NCBI RefSeq assembly: GCF_008693385.1
Contig: NZ_CP044067.1
Coordinates: forward strand, 310,001 to 374,000
Direction: 5' to 3'
DNA length: 64,000 bases
Origin: Cupriavidus pauculus
GTDB taxonomy: Bacteria; Pseudomonadota; Gammaproteobacteria; Burkholderiales; Burkholderiaceae
The notes under the pieces were generated by a model. The model worked only from the letters and a program-made list of their open reading frames with translations. It was not told the DNA's origin and did not search any database. Of this stretch, positions 23,333 through 31,686 are shown in pieces (within the stretch, counting starts at the first letter, position 1; each line of letters opens with the position of its first letter). Made by a program: the position numbers and the translations under genes.

Positions 23333-24367
23333 ATGATCATCGATTGTCACGGGCACTACACCACGGCCCCCAAAGCGCTCGACAACTATCGCGCCAGACA
23401 GACCGCCAGGCTGCTCGAGCCCGGCGCACCGGCGCTGGCACCGGATTTTCATATCGGCGACGACGAGATTCGCGACAGTCTCGAACGCAACCAGCTGCGC
23501 CTGCAGCGGGAACGCGGCGTCGATATGACCATCCTGTCGCCCAAGGCGAGTGCCATGGCGCACCATGTGGGCAATCCGACCACGAGCCTGCACTGGGCGC
23601 AGGCCTGCAACGATCTGATTCATCGCGTGGCAACGCTGTATCCGCGGCAATTCACCGCCGTCTGTCAGTTGCCGCAATCGCCCGGGCACGGTCTCGAGGC
23701 CTGCGTCGCGGAGCTCGAGCGATGCGTCAGCACGCTAGGATTCATCGGCTGCAACCTCAACCCGGATCCGTCGGACGGGCATTGGAGCGGCCCCCCGCTC
23801 ACCGATCGCTACTGGTACCCGCTGTACGAAAAAATGGTCGAGCTCGACGTGCCGGCCATGATTCATGTGAGTTGCTCGTGCAATCCGAACTTCCATCACA
23901 CCGGTGCGCACTACCTCAATGCCGATACGGCGGCGTTCATGCAGCTTCTGCTGTCGGACGTATTCGTGGACTTTCCCACGCTGCGCCTGATCATTCCGCA
24001 TGGCGGCGGCGCAGTGCCGTATCACTGGGGACGTTATCGCGGACTGGCGCAGCAGATGGGGCGGCCACCGTTGAGTCAGCTCATGCGCAACGTCTACTTC
24101 GATACCTGCGTCTACCATCAGCCCGGCATCGACCTGTTGCTGAAGGTCGTGGCGCCGGAGAACATCCTGTTTGCCTCCGAGGCGTTCGGTGCCGTCCAGG
24201 GCGTAGATCCCGAAACGGGATTCAACTTCGACGACACACGGCGGTATATCGACGCCGCGGCGGAGCTGCCGGACGCCGCGCGCGAGCAGATTTATTTTCG
24301 CAACGCGCTTCGCGTGTATCCGCGCCTGAGCACCTGGGCCAGGCAATTTGCGGCCGCTTCCGCCTGA
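23333..24367 (+). CDS. LigJ-like 4-oxalomesaconate hydratase (amidohydrolase fold)
   Basis: The product has 344 residues from MIIDCHGHYTT, and from memory it is close to LigJ of Sphingobium. The start motif IDCHGHYTTAP binds zinc (HxH). Further landmarks are SPKASAMAHHVG, NLNPDPSDGHWSGPPLTDRYWYP, MIHVSCSCN (His ligand), IPHGGGAVPYHWGRYRGLA and YFDTCVYHQPGIDLLLKVV followed by a Glu/Ala-rich FASEAFGAVQG. LigJ hydrates 4-oxalomesaconate to 4-carboxy-4-hydroxy-2-oxoadipate in gallate and protocatechuate 4,5-cleavage. No ring-cleavage dioxygenase is visible in the window, so the upstream steps are encoded elsewhere or the substrate is a non-aromatic analogue. The gene is coupled to the receptor (2 bp). 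Confidence 0.88.
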   Translation: MIIDCHGHYTTAPKALDNYRARQTARLLEPGAPALAPDFHIGDDEIRDSLERNQLRLQRERGVDMTILSPKASAMAHHVGNPTTSLHWAQACNDLIHRVATLYPRQFTAVCQLPQSPGHGLEACVAELERCVSTLGFIGCNLNPDPSDGHWSGPPLTDRYWYPLYEKMVELDVPAMIHVSCSCNPNFHHTGAHYLNADTAAFMQLLLSDVFVDFPTLRLIIPHGGGAVPYHWGRYRGLAQQMGRPPLSQLMRNVYFDTCVYHQPGIDLLLKVVAPENILFASEAFGAVQGVDPETGFNFDDTRRYIDAAAELPDAAREQIYFRNALRVYPRLSTWARQFAAASA

Positions 24368-24389
24368 GGCCGTTGCAAGCGAAGGCGCG

Positions 24390-25139
24390 ATGGAACGCAG
24401 CAACCGAACCCCCGAAACGTCGGCACCGGGCACCGTCCAGGCGGTCACACGCGCGCTCTCGTTGCTGACATGTTTCTGGGGGGACGAGGTGTACGTGCCG
24501 TTGCATGTGCTGGCGAAACGATCGGGTATGCCAAAACCCACCACGCTCCGGCTGGCGCGAACGCTGGCGGCATCGCGGTTCCTCGTGCAGCGCGAAGACG
24601 GCGCATGGCGCCTCGGCCCAGCCGCGGCACTGATCGGCTCCCGCTACCAGGCACAGTTCGACGCGCATGCCGTGATCGAGCCCGTGCTGCAGGAGCTCGC
24701 GACAGCGTCGGGCGAGAGCGCGTCATTCTTCATTTATGAAGAAGACATTCGCTCCTGCCTCATGCGTTGCGAAGGACCGCAGGGACTGCGCCGTCATGTG
24801 CGGCTTGGAGAGCTGCTGCCGCTCGACCGGGGGTCGGCCGGCAAGGTCATTCTGGCCGCGCTGGGGCGCCCGGGCGTGGTGTACGAGAACATTCGCGAGC
24901 GCGGGTTCTGCGTGACGCGCGGCGAGCGCAGTCCGGACGCCGCCAGCATATCCGCAGCGGTGACGGGTGCCAGAGGCACCGTACTCGGATCCGTCAGTAT
25001 TTCCGGTCCCGCCCTGCGGCTGACGACGGCGCGTTTGCAGAAGTTCTCGCCACACGTCGTCCGCGCGGCGGCGAAGCTCAGTTATTCTCTGAGCGGCATG
25101 CCCGCCGCGTCGATCAGGTCGACGTGGCATCCGGCATAG
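24390..25139 (+). CDS. IclR-family transcriptional regulator 2
   Basis: The product has 249 residues from ATG 24390, 22 bp after the hydratase gene; an overlapping upstream start at 24348 is possible. HTH region: TVQAVTRALSLLTCFWGDEVYVPLHVLAKRSGMPKPTTLRLARTLA. The effector domain includes EPVLQELATASGESASFFIYEEDIRSCLMRCEG. It is a close paralogue of the IclR at 30753-31562; both share RxDGAWRLGPAAxLIG and YQAQFD stretches. It is probably the local regulator of its own operon, with GTTTCAC-CTG-TCGAAAC as candidate site. Its 3' end overlaps the convergent lactonase gene by 26 bp. Confidence 0.9.
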   Translation: MERSNRTPETSAPGTVQAVTRALSLLTCFWGDEVYVPLHVLAKRSGMPKPTTLRLARTLAASRFLVQREDGAWRLGPAAALIGSRYQAQFDAHAVIEPVLQELATASGESASFFIYEEDIRSCLMRCEGPQGLRRHVRLGELLPLDRGSAGKVILAALGRPGVVYENIRERGFCVTRGERSPDAASISAAVTGARGTVLGSVSISGPALRLTTARLQKFSPHVVRAAAKLSYSLSGMPAASIRSTWHPA

Positions 25140-26286
25140 CGCCCGCCCAGAAGATCTGGTGGCCCGCCACATCGATCGGATGATGGCGCAGCAGCGATAG
25201 CCGGCCATCTGCGGCCACGCGGAACACGCTCAATCCGGCCGGACAGGATTCGATGCCGTGCCCGACGCGGCGCGCGCTGGGCTGGCGTATCGCTGCCACC
25301 AGCAAATGACCGCCGTGGGCCAGGTCGATGCAGCGCGCATGCAAACCGGCGAGCGGTGCATGCTGCAACAACTGCGGCGCGCCGGTCTCGATGTCCAGAC
25401 GGAAGACCGCGATGCTGTTTTCCGCGCCGGCCCAGACGAACTGGTCGCCGTCCGGCACGACGGCATGCGAGCGATTCACGGCATAGGCGAAACGTCCGCT
25501 TGGATGCATCGCCAGCGCACCGCCGAGTTGCGGGCGCACCAGCGACTCCGGGCGTTCCAGCAACGTGACGGTCCCCCGCAGTTCCGGCGCGATGCCGTCC
25601 GGGCGAAGCCGGAACCACGCGAGCCCATTCTGTCGCTCCAGCACGGCATATAGCCACGGCGCGGTGGGATGGAAGCCGCAGTTGCGCGGTCCGAAGCCCA
25701 GTCCGCCGCGCGGTGCCACCACCTGCACGAGTGTCGCGTCCCGAGGCTGCGAACGCGAAACGCGGAGCACGCGCAACGAGCCCGGATTCTCGGGACGGTC
25801 CGCGGTGGCGTCGTCCCCGCGGCAGGTCAGCAGCATGGCGTCCATGCCGGGCATGGGCAAGACCTGATGCGGAAACCAGCCGACGAGGTCCTGTCCCTCC
25901 GCAGCCGCCACAAATTCGCTGACCCTACCGGCGTCGTCGAGCGCATGCACCGTGACAGCCGCCGGGAGGTTGTATGCGACAAGCAGCTGATGCCCGGCCC
26001 GATCGAGCGCGACGTGAATGGGTCGATAGCGCAACGCGACGGACTCTCCCACCAGGCGCATGGCGGCATCGCGCACGGCAACCGTCATCAGCCAGTGCGT
26101 ATCGCCGCGACTCGCCACGCCGCCGTTGCTGCAGACCACGTAGAGCAGACCGCGCGCCGCATCGGCGCACGCGTACTGGATATTGCAGGGCATGTCGAGG
26201 CTGTCGACTTCCCGCATTGCACCATCGGGCGCCAGATCCAGCCGGCACAACCTGTTGCCAAGCGACAAGAAAAACTGCTGCACCAC
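25114..26286 (-). CDS. Beta-propeller lactonase-like protein
   Basis: The product has about 390 residues, starting at one of two adjacent GTG codons (26284-26286 or 26281-26283) behind a GGAGCG ribosome-binding site. The longer frame to 26577 would run through the divergent promoter. Repeated blade motifs are seen (RLCRLDLAPDGAMREVDSL, FVAAAEGQDLVGWFPHQVLPMPGMDAMLL, GFHPTAPWLYAVLERQNGLAWFRLRPDG, AMHPSGRFAYAVNRSH), as in the seven-bladed 6-phosphogluconolactonase/cycloisomerase family. It may open a lactone in the pathway served by the neighbouring receptors. It is divergent from the receptor at 26474 with the GTTACGC boxes between them. Confidence 0.75.
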   Translation of the reverse strand: MVQQFFLSLGNRLCRLDLAPDGAMREVDSLDMPCNIQYACADAARGLLYVVCSNGGVASRGDTHWLMTVAVRDAAMRLVGESVALRYRPIHVALDRAGHQLLVAYNLPAAVTVHALDDAGRVSEFVAAAEGQDLVGWFPHQVLPMPGMDAMLLTCRGDDATADRPENPGSLRVLRVSRSQPRDATLVQVVAPRGGLGFGPRNCGFHPTAPWLYAVLERQNGLAWFRLRPDGIAPELRGTVTLLERPESLVRPQLGGALAMHPSGRFAYAVNRSHAVVPDGDQFVWAGAENSIAVFRLDIETGAPQLLQHAPLAGLHARCIDLAHGGHLLVAAIRQPSARRVGHGIESCPAGLSVFRVAADGRLSLLRHHPIDVAGHQIFWAGAMPDATST

Positions 26287-26352
26287 GGTTCGCTCCGTTT
26301 GCTGAATGAGACTGACGCCGATGATCCACGACCGCTTGCCGCATGCCAAGCC

Positions 26353-26396
26353 ATTACGCACAACATAACGCCAGCGACCGTTACGCACCGCGTAAC
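26353..26396. promoter_or_regulatory. Tandem operator-like boxes, GTTACGC-ACC-GCGTAAC and imperfect copy
   Basis: The perfect 7-3-7 palindrome is at 26380-26396. An imperfect copy ATTACGC-ACA-ACATAAC is at 26353-26369. The two centres are 27 bp apart, in the divergent promoter of the lactonase and the Bug receptor. Two more perfect copies lie at 30729-30745 and 31585-31601. Confidence 0.65.
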
Positions 26397-26473
26397 GCAT
26401 TGCGAGCCACGCCGGTCGGCGTTTCAATGCCGGATCGGACCCACCGACATAACTAAAAAAGACAGGAGACACG

Positions 26474-27445
26474 TTGACCAAGCCTATCGAAGCCCTCGTT
26501 CGCACGGCGCTCGCGGCATGCGCCATCGCGTGGAGCTGCGCGACGCACGCCGCGTGGCCGGAGCGGCCCATCACCATCGTCGTCCCCTACGCTCCCGGCG
26601 GCGCGGCCGACGCGCTCTCGCGCGTCGTGGCCAACAAGATGGGCGCAAAGCTCGGCACCAGCGTGATCGTGGACAACCGCGCGGGCGCCAGCGGCACGAT
26701 TGGCGCGGGATTCGTCGCCAAGGCCGATCCCGATGGCTACACGGTGCTGTACGACGCCACGCCGTATTCGATCAATCCTCACCTGTTCGCGCGCATGCCC
26801 TATGCGCCCGGTTCGCTGCAGCCGCTGGCACTGGTCTCGCTCGCCCCGAACATCCTGATCGTCCGGGCCGATTCGCCGGTCAAGACCGTGCAGGGCCTGA
26901 TCGACAAGGCCAAGGCCAAGCCAGGCGCGATCAACTTTGCCTCGGGCGGTAGCGGTACGGTGCAACGTCTGGCCGCGGAACTGTTCCGGCAGCGGCTTGG
27001 GCTGGACATGGTGCATGTTCCGTACAAGAGCGGCGGCCCGGCCATCACCGACGTGATGGCGGGTCAGGTGGACTTCATGTTCAGCACGGTGGCCGCCTCG
27101 CAGCCGCTCGTGACCAGCGGCAAGCTGCGCGCGCTCGCGATCTCTTCACCGCAGCGCTCGCCGCGCATGCCCGATGTGCCCACGGTGGCGGAGACGGTCA
27201 TTCCCGGCTTTGAAGTCTACGAGTGGAACGGGATGTTCGTGCCGCGCGGCACGCCCGCCGCGATCGCGGACAAGCTGCATCAGGCATTGGTCGATGCGTT
27301 GCGGGACCCGGAGGTACAGCGACGCTTCGGCGATGTGGGCGCGCGCCCCGTGGGCTCCTCGCCGGCGGAGTTTGCGGAGTACCTCGCGAAGGAAGACGCC
27401 AAATGGGCCGAGGTGATCCGCAAGGGCGCGATCAAGGCCGACTGA
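26474..27445 (+). CDS. Bug-type TTT solute-binding receptor
   Basis: The product has 323 residues. The start is TTG with a good ribosome-binding site (AGGAG, 5 bp spacing), and the first residues form a signal peptide (EALVRTALAACAIAWSCATHA). Bug landmarks are PITIVVPYAPGGAADALSRVVA, DNRAGASGTIGAGFVAKADPDGYTVLYD and HVPYKSGGPAITDVMAGQVDFMF. It is the first of two receptors in a row. The upstream GTTACGC boxes point to IclR control. Confidence 0.92.
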   Translation: MTKPIEALVRTALAACAIAWSCATHAAWPERPITIVVPYAPGGAADALSRVVANKMGAKLGTSVIVDNRAGASGTIGAGFVAKADPDGYTVLYDATPYSINPHLFARMPYAPGSLQPLALVSLAPNILIVRADSPVKTVQGLIDKAKAKPGAINFASGGSGTVQRLAAELFRQRLGLDMVHVPYKSGGPAITDVMAGQVDFMFSTVAASQPLVTSGKLRALAISSPQRSPRMPDVPTVAETVIPGFEVYEWNGMFVPRGTPAAIADKLHQALVDALRDPEVQRRFGDVGARPVGSSPAEFAEYLAKEDAKWAEVIRKGAIKAD

Positions 27446-27507
27446 TGCGTACGCACACCGACCCCTGACACCATCACCATCGATTCGACATTCAGGAGAC
27501 TTAGACA

Positions 27508-28491
27508 ATGAGTATTGCCATGACCCGCCGCACAGCACTGGCCGCGGTCCTCGCCACCGCCATCGCACCCACGCTCGCCTGGGCGCAGACGGGCGGCTAT
27601 CCGACCCGGCCGGTCAAGGTGATCGTGCCCTTCGTTCCGGGCGGCAATGCCGACAGCACCGCGCGTATCTTCGCGGAAGCGTACGGCCAGCGACTGGGAC
27701 AGCCGTTCGTGATCGACAACCGCGGCGGTGCGGGTGGCATGATCGGCGCCGCCGCCATGGTGCGTTCGGACGCGGACGGATACACCCTTCTCGTCGGGAC
27801 GACCGGGCCCATCGTGGCGAGCTGGCAGCTCGCGGGCAAGGCCGCGAACTATAGCCTCAAGGACATGCGTCCGGTCGCGCTACTCTCGCTCGTGCCGGGC
27901 GTACTCGTCGTCAACGCCGCGTCGCCGGTCAAGACCTACGAGGATTTTGCGAAGACCGCAAAAGCGCAAGGCGGCGCGCGGATCGGTCATCCGGGCAATG
28001 GCACGGCCGGCCATGTGAACATCCTGCAGATGCAGAAAGCCCTGGGCACGAAATTCGTTATCGCGGGATACAAGGGCGCCGGCCCGGCGGTGCAGGATCT
28101 GCTGGGCCAGCAACTCGATGCCGTCGCGACGGACCTGCCCTCTGCGCTGCAACTGATCAAGGGCGGCAAGCTCCGCGCGCTGGCAGTGGTGTTCCCGCAA
28201 CGCGTGCCGCTGCTCCCCGACGTCCCGACCATGGCCGAAGCGAAGCAGCCGGAAGTCGATATCGCCCCCTTCACGGCCGTGATGGGCCCGCGCGGGCTGC
28301 CGCAGGCAGTCGTCGACAAGCTCGTGCAGACCAACGACGCCGTGCTCGCGGACCCCGCCACGCGCAAGCGCGTCGAGGACATTGGCGGCGTGCCCACTCA
28401 CATGACGCCGGCGGACTTCGAGAAGCTGCTGGCGCGGCAGACGTCGACCTATGCCGGACTGATCAAGTCCGGCGTACTCACTGCCGAGTGA
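27508..28491 (+). CDS. Bug-type TTT solute-binding receptor
   Basis: The product has 327 residues with ribosome-binding site AGGAGA. The signal sequence has a twin-arginine-like start (MTRRTALAAVLATAIAPTLAWA) with two rather than a full RRxFLK motif. Bug landmarks are YPTRPVKVIVPFVPGGNADSTARIFAEA, DNRGGAGGMIGAAAMVRSDADGYTLLVG and GYKGAGPAVQDLLGQQLDAVATD. It lies 62 bp after the previous receptor, probably in the same transcript. Its 3' end is 21 bp from the convergent LigI-like gene. Confidence 0.92.
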   Translation: MSIAMTRRTALAAVLATAIAPTLAWAQTGGYPTRPVKVIVPFVPGGNADSTARIFAEAYGQRLGQPFVIDNRGGAGGMIGAAAMVRSDADGYTLLVGTTGPIVASWQLAGKAANYSLKDMRPVALLSLVPGVLVVNAASPVKTYEDFAKTAKAQGGARIGHPGNGTAGHVNILQMQKALGTKFVIAGYKGAGPAVQDLLGQQLDAVATDLPSALQLIKGGKLRALAVVFPQRVPLLPDVPTMAEAKQPEVDIAPFTAVMGPRGLPQAVVDKLVQTNDAVLADPATRKRVEDIGGVPTHMTPADFEKLLARQTSTYAGLIKSGVLTAE

Positions 28492-28512
28492 TATCGATTG
28501 CGCGGCGCGCGC

Positions 28513-29385
28513 TCAGAAGCCGTACAACGCCGCGGCATTCCGCGTCAGCACACGGTCCATGAGCGCGTCCGAGCCACACCACTCGCGCAGCAGGTCCACG
28601 AGATCGGCGTCGTTGACGCCCTCTCCGGCCCCGGTGGTATGCGGCCAGTCGCTGCCCCACACCATACGCTCCGGCGCCGCCGCGGCAAGCGCGCGGCCGA
28701 TCGGCACGGTGTCCCGATAACCGGGCGCACCCGATGCCGAGCACATGTACGCGCCCGACAGTTTCATCCAGGTGTTGCCGCCATCGAGCAGGCGCCGGAT
28801 CACGGCATACGCGTCGGACGCCGTTCCCGTCGTGGGTTCGATCTTGCCGAGGTGATCGATGACGAGCGGCACGGGCAGGCGCTCGAGATGCTGCGCAAGT
28901 TCGACGATCTGCGCCGCATGGGCAAAGATCTGGATATGCCATCCCAGCCGTTGCACCTTGCCGGCCAGCGTGTTCAGCATCTCGGGCGTTGTTCTGCCCC
29001 AGCTCTGCGGCGTCACGAAGTTGACCCGCAGACCGCACACGCGTTCACGCGCCAGCGCATCCAGTTCGTCATCGGCAACCTCCGCGGCGACGACCGCGAC
29101 GCCACGCGCCTGCTCCCCCAGCTGGCGCAGTGCATCCACCGTACAGGCGTTGTCGGTGCCGTAGGTGGAAGGCGTGACAACCACGGCGCGCGAGGTGCCG
29201 ATACGCGCCTGCAACTGGCGGTAGGCCGCGACCGGCGCTACGGGCGGCGTGCGGGTCCAATGCGCGGAAGGCGCGAAACGCGGGTCGAAGATATGCATGT
29301 GCGCATCGCATGCATCGGGCGGAAGTTGCCGGGATGGCCGGTTCGTTCCCAGGGAATGCGGCACGGCCGCTGCGGAGTGATCCAT
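28513..29385 (-). CDS. LigI-like amidohydrolase (paralogue of 15849-16706)
   Basis: The product has 290 residues from MDHSAAAVPHSLG (upstream CGAGGA). It has the same landmarks as its paralogue: DACDAHMHIFDPRF (HxH), VVVTPSTYGTDNACTVDAL, CGLRVNFVTPQ, VIDHLGKIEP (His) and MVWGSDWPHTTG (Asp). Together with LigI these hydrolyse activated lactones such as 2-pyrone-4,6-dicarboxylate. It is downstream of the FMN-dependent dehydrogenase (31 bp), so the two are likely co-transcribed. The product of a hydroxyacid dehydrogenase reaction could be the precursor of its lactone, but this is speculation. Confidence 0.85.
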   Translation of the reverse strand: MDHSAAAVPHSLGTNRPSRQLPPDACDAHMHIFDPRFAPSAHWTRTPPVAPVAAYRQLQARIGTSRAVVVTPSTYGTDNACTVDALRQLGEQARGVAVVAAEVADDELDALARERVCGLRVNFVTPQSWGRTTPEMLNTLAGKVQRLGWHIQIFAHAAQIVELAQHLERLPVPLVIDHLGKIEPTTGTASDAYAVIRRLLDGGNTWMKLSGAYMCSASGAPGYRDTVPIGRALAAAAPERMVWGSDWPHTTGAGEGVNDADLVDLLREWCGSDALMDRVLTRNAAALYGF

Positions 29386-29415
29386 GGCGTAGGTCCTCGT
29401 TGGCATGATGCCGGG

Positions 29416-30651
29416 CTACCGCGGCACCAGCCGGTCCGGACCGAGTTCGTCCAGGCGGTTGACGCCGAGTAGCGCCATATCGCGGTGCACTTCGTCCTTG
29501 AGCAGCTGGATCGCATGCGCAACGCCTGCTTGCCCCTGGATCGCCGCGGCATAGACCATGGGTCGCCCCACGAAGACGTGATCGGCGCCGAGGCTCAGTG
29601 CCTTGATCACATCGGTGCCGCGGCGTACGCCGCTGTCGAGCATCAATGCCATGGCACCCTTGGCGGCCACGGCGGCGGGCAATGCCGCAAGGGGCGCGAT
29701 CGTGCCGTCGAGCTGGCGTCCGCCATGGTTCGACAGAATCACGCCATCGGCACCGTGCTGCTCGGCGCGCCTGACGTCGTCCGCTGCGGTGATGCCCTTC
29801 ACCACCAGACGGCCTTTCCAGAGGCGGCGCATCAGCGCCAGGTGATCCCAGGACAAATGGTCGCGCAGACCGAACTGCCGCACCACGCTACCCGAGATGA
29901 TCGGCACGCCGCGCTTGGCGCCCGCGTTCTCGAAATGCGGCATCCCCTTTGTCAGCAGCGTGCGCGCCAGTGTGCCAAGCAACCAGTGCGGCCTCACGAT
30001 GCCATCCCAGGCGAGCCGCAGGCTCGGACGGAGCGGCGTCGAGAACCCGACGCGTACATTGCCTTCCCGGTTGGCCAGCGTCGCGGTATCCACCGTGAGC
30101 ACGAGCGTCCTGAAGCCCGCCGCGGACACGCGCGCGACCAGTGCCTCGATGTGTGCGGGTTCTCCGGGGATATAGGCCTGGAACCAGCCGCATGTGGGTG
30201 CGGCCGCCGCAACCTCTTCCATGCGCGTCAGCGATGCGCCGCTGAGGACGTAGGGAATGCCCGCCGCCTCCGCCGCCCGCGCCATGACCACATCGCCATC
30301 GAAGGCCGACAGTGCGCAGATGCCCATTGGCGCGATGCCGAACGGTGCCTGATAGGACTGGCCCATCAGCGTGGTCGCTTGCGTGCGCATGGAGACGTTG
30401 ACCAGGACATTCGTGCGGAACATCCATTTCGAGAACGCCGCGCGATTCTCGGCGACGGACACGTTGTCTTCAACGCCGCCCCGGATATAGCCGAAGATCG
30501 GGCGCGGCAGATGCCTCTGTGCCGCGGCCTCGAAGTCGTCGAGACACAACACGTTGCGCAGGCGGCGCGGCAGGTGCTTGCGGGCGTTGGGGGCAGGGCC
30601 GACCTGCTGGCGGGCCGGTGCCTGGGGCATTGTCGTCATGGTGTCTCGCAT
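29416..30651 (-). CDS. FMN-dependent alpha-hydroxyacid dehydrogenase (LldD/glycolate oxidase family)
   Basis: The product has 411 residues. Landmarks of the TIM-barrel FMN family are PRPIFGYIRGGVEDN (residues ~50), FGIAPMG (~105), TCGWFQAYIPGE (~154), TLVLTVDTATLANREGNVR, the FMN/catalytic K285 (VVKGI), the catalytic H309 in SNHGGRQLDG, and the phosphate-binding DSGVRRGTDVIKAL and GADHVFVGRP. These enzymes oxidise L-2-hydroxyacids to 2-keto acids. The gene leads the pair with the LigI-like amidohydrolase and has a GTTACGC-TGT-GCGTAAC palindrome 78 bp upstream. The substrate could be lactate, mandelate or another hydroxyacid; context suggests a less common one. Confidence 0.88.
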   Translation of the reverse strand: MRDTMTTMPQAPARQQVGPAPNARKHLPRRLRNVLCLDDFEAAAQRHLPRPIFGYIRGGVEDNVSVAENRAAFSKWMFRTNVLVNVSMRTQATTLMGQSYQAPFGIAPMGICALSAFDGDVVMARAAEAAGIPYVLSGASLTRMEEVAAAAPTCGWFQAYIPGEPAHIEALVARVSAAGFRTLVLTVDTATLANREGNVRVGFSTPLRPSLRLAWDGIVRPHWLLGTLARTLLTKGMPHFENAGAKRGVPIISGSVVRQFGLRDHLSWDHLALMRRLWKGRLVVKGITAADDVRRAEQHGADGVILSNHGGRQLDGTIAPLAALPAAVAAKGAMALMLDSGVRRGTDVIKALSLGADHVFVGRPMVYAAAIQGQAGVAHAIQLLKDEVHRDMALLGVNRLDELGPDRLVPR

Positions 30652-30728
30652 TGCTCGTGCCCGGCGAAAATTGCCGTAGCCTCTGGCTTTGCGGCGACTT
30701 TACGAAGCGACCGGTCTCCGCGCAATGC

Positions 30729-30745
30729 GTTACGCTGTGCGTAAC
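30729..30745. promoter_or_regulatory. Operator-like palindrome GTTACGC-TGT-GCGTAAC
   Basis: A perfect 7-3-7 inverted repeat between the stop of IclR regulator 3 (30753) and the start of the dehydrogenase gene (30651). It is identical in its arms to the boxes at 26380 and 31585. Confidence 0.65.
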
Positions 30746-30752
30746 ACCCACA

Positions 30753-31562
30753 TCAGGTCGGATGCCACGTGGCACGCAACGCGGTGGCCGGCATGGCGCC
30801 GAGACTGACGCCGAGTTCCTTTGCGGCGGCGATGGTCGCAGGTGCCAGCTCCTTCAGCCGCTCCTCCGTCAATCGCTCGATCGGGCCCGAGGTACTGATG
30901 GCGCCAAGTACCGCGCCGTGCTCGCCCCTGACAGCCGCCGCCACGCTGGAGACACCGGCCGCGCGCTCCCCTCGCGTCAGGTGGTAGCCATTGCGGCGAA
31001 TTCGTTCATAGAGGGTGCCGGGCTCGCCGAGCGCCGCGAGAATGACGCGTCCCGGTGCGCCGCGGTGCAGCGTGAGCACTTCTCCGGAACGGACATGATC
31101 GGGGATCGCCGCAGGTCCATCGCAACGCATCAGACAGCTGCGCAGATCGCCTTCATACACGTAGAACGACGCACTCTCGCGCGTGGTCTGAGACAGGCGC
31201 CGCAGGATCGGTTCGATCGCGAAGTTCAGGTCGAACTGCGCCTGATAGTTCGACCCAATCAACCCCGCCGCAGGCCCAAGGCGCCAGGCACCATCGTCGC
31301 GCCTGACCAGAAAGCGCGACGTCACGAGCGTCCGCGCCAGCCTCAGCACGGTGGGCTTGTGCATGCCGGTGCGACGCGCGAGCTCGGCCAGACTGAGATA
31401 GATCTCCGCGCCCGTGAACGCCGTAAGCACCGACAGCGCACGCGTCACCGCATGAACCTGGGAGCGATCCTCCGACGGTAATGGTTTGGCAGGCGTCAGC
31501 AATACAGCGAGCGCTGCATTGCTGTCTTGTTGCGAAACCTGTTTTTTCGAAGCGGCTGGCAT
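30753..31562 (-). CDS. IclR-family transcriptional regulator 3
   Basis: The product has 269 residues. The HTH region (VHAVTRALSVLTAFTGAEIYLSLAELARRTGMHKPTVLRLARTLV) and effector domain (EPILRRLSQTTRESASFYVYEGDLRSCLMRCDG) are highly similar to regulator 2. A Gln/Ser-rich N-terminal extension of about 30 residues is unusual. It carries a GTTACGC-ACA-GCGTAAC palindrome 23 bp before its start codon and another just after its stop, so autoregulation and control of the downstream dehydrogenase gene are likely. The same box is present in the 26.4-kb divergent promoter, giving a regulon of at least three transcripts. Confidence 0.9.
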   Translation of the reverse strand: MPAASKKQVSQQDSNAALAVLLTPAKPLPSEDRSQVHAVTRALSVLTAFTGAEIYLSLAELARRTGMHKPTVLRLARTLVTSRFLVRRDDGAWRLGPAAGLIGSNYQAQFDLNFAIEPILRRLSQTTRESASFYVYEGDLRSCLMRCDGPAAIPDHVRSGEVLTLHRGAPGRVILAALGEPGTLYERIRRNGYHLTRGERAAGVSSVAAAVRGEHGAVLGAISTSGPIERLTEERLKELAPATIAAAKELGVSLGAMPATALRATWHPT

Positions 31563-31584
31563 TTCGGGGCGATTGACCTCAAGC

Positions 31585-31601
31585 GTTACGCACAGCGTAA
31601 C
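31585..31601. promoter_or_regulatory. Operator-like palindrome GTTACGC-ACA-GCGTAAC
   Basis: A perfect 7-3-7 inverted repeat, 23 bp upstream of the IclR regulator 3 start codon. Its position suits autoregulation. Confidence 0.65.
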
Positions 31602-31686
31602 ACGGTATCAGCGCGGGTCGTTTTGCGACGGCCGCGACGCCGCTATGTAGCGCCGACCCGAAGGCGGCCCTGCGGTTGACAAGCGC

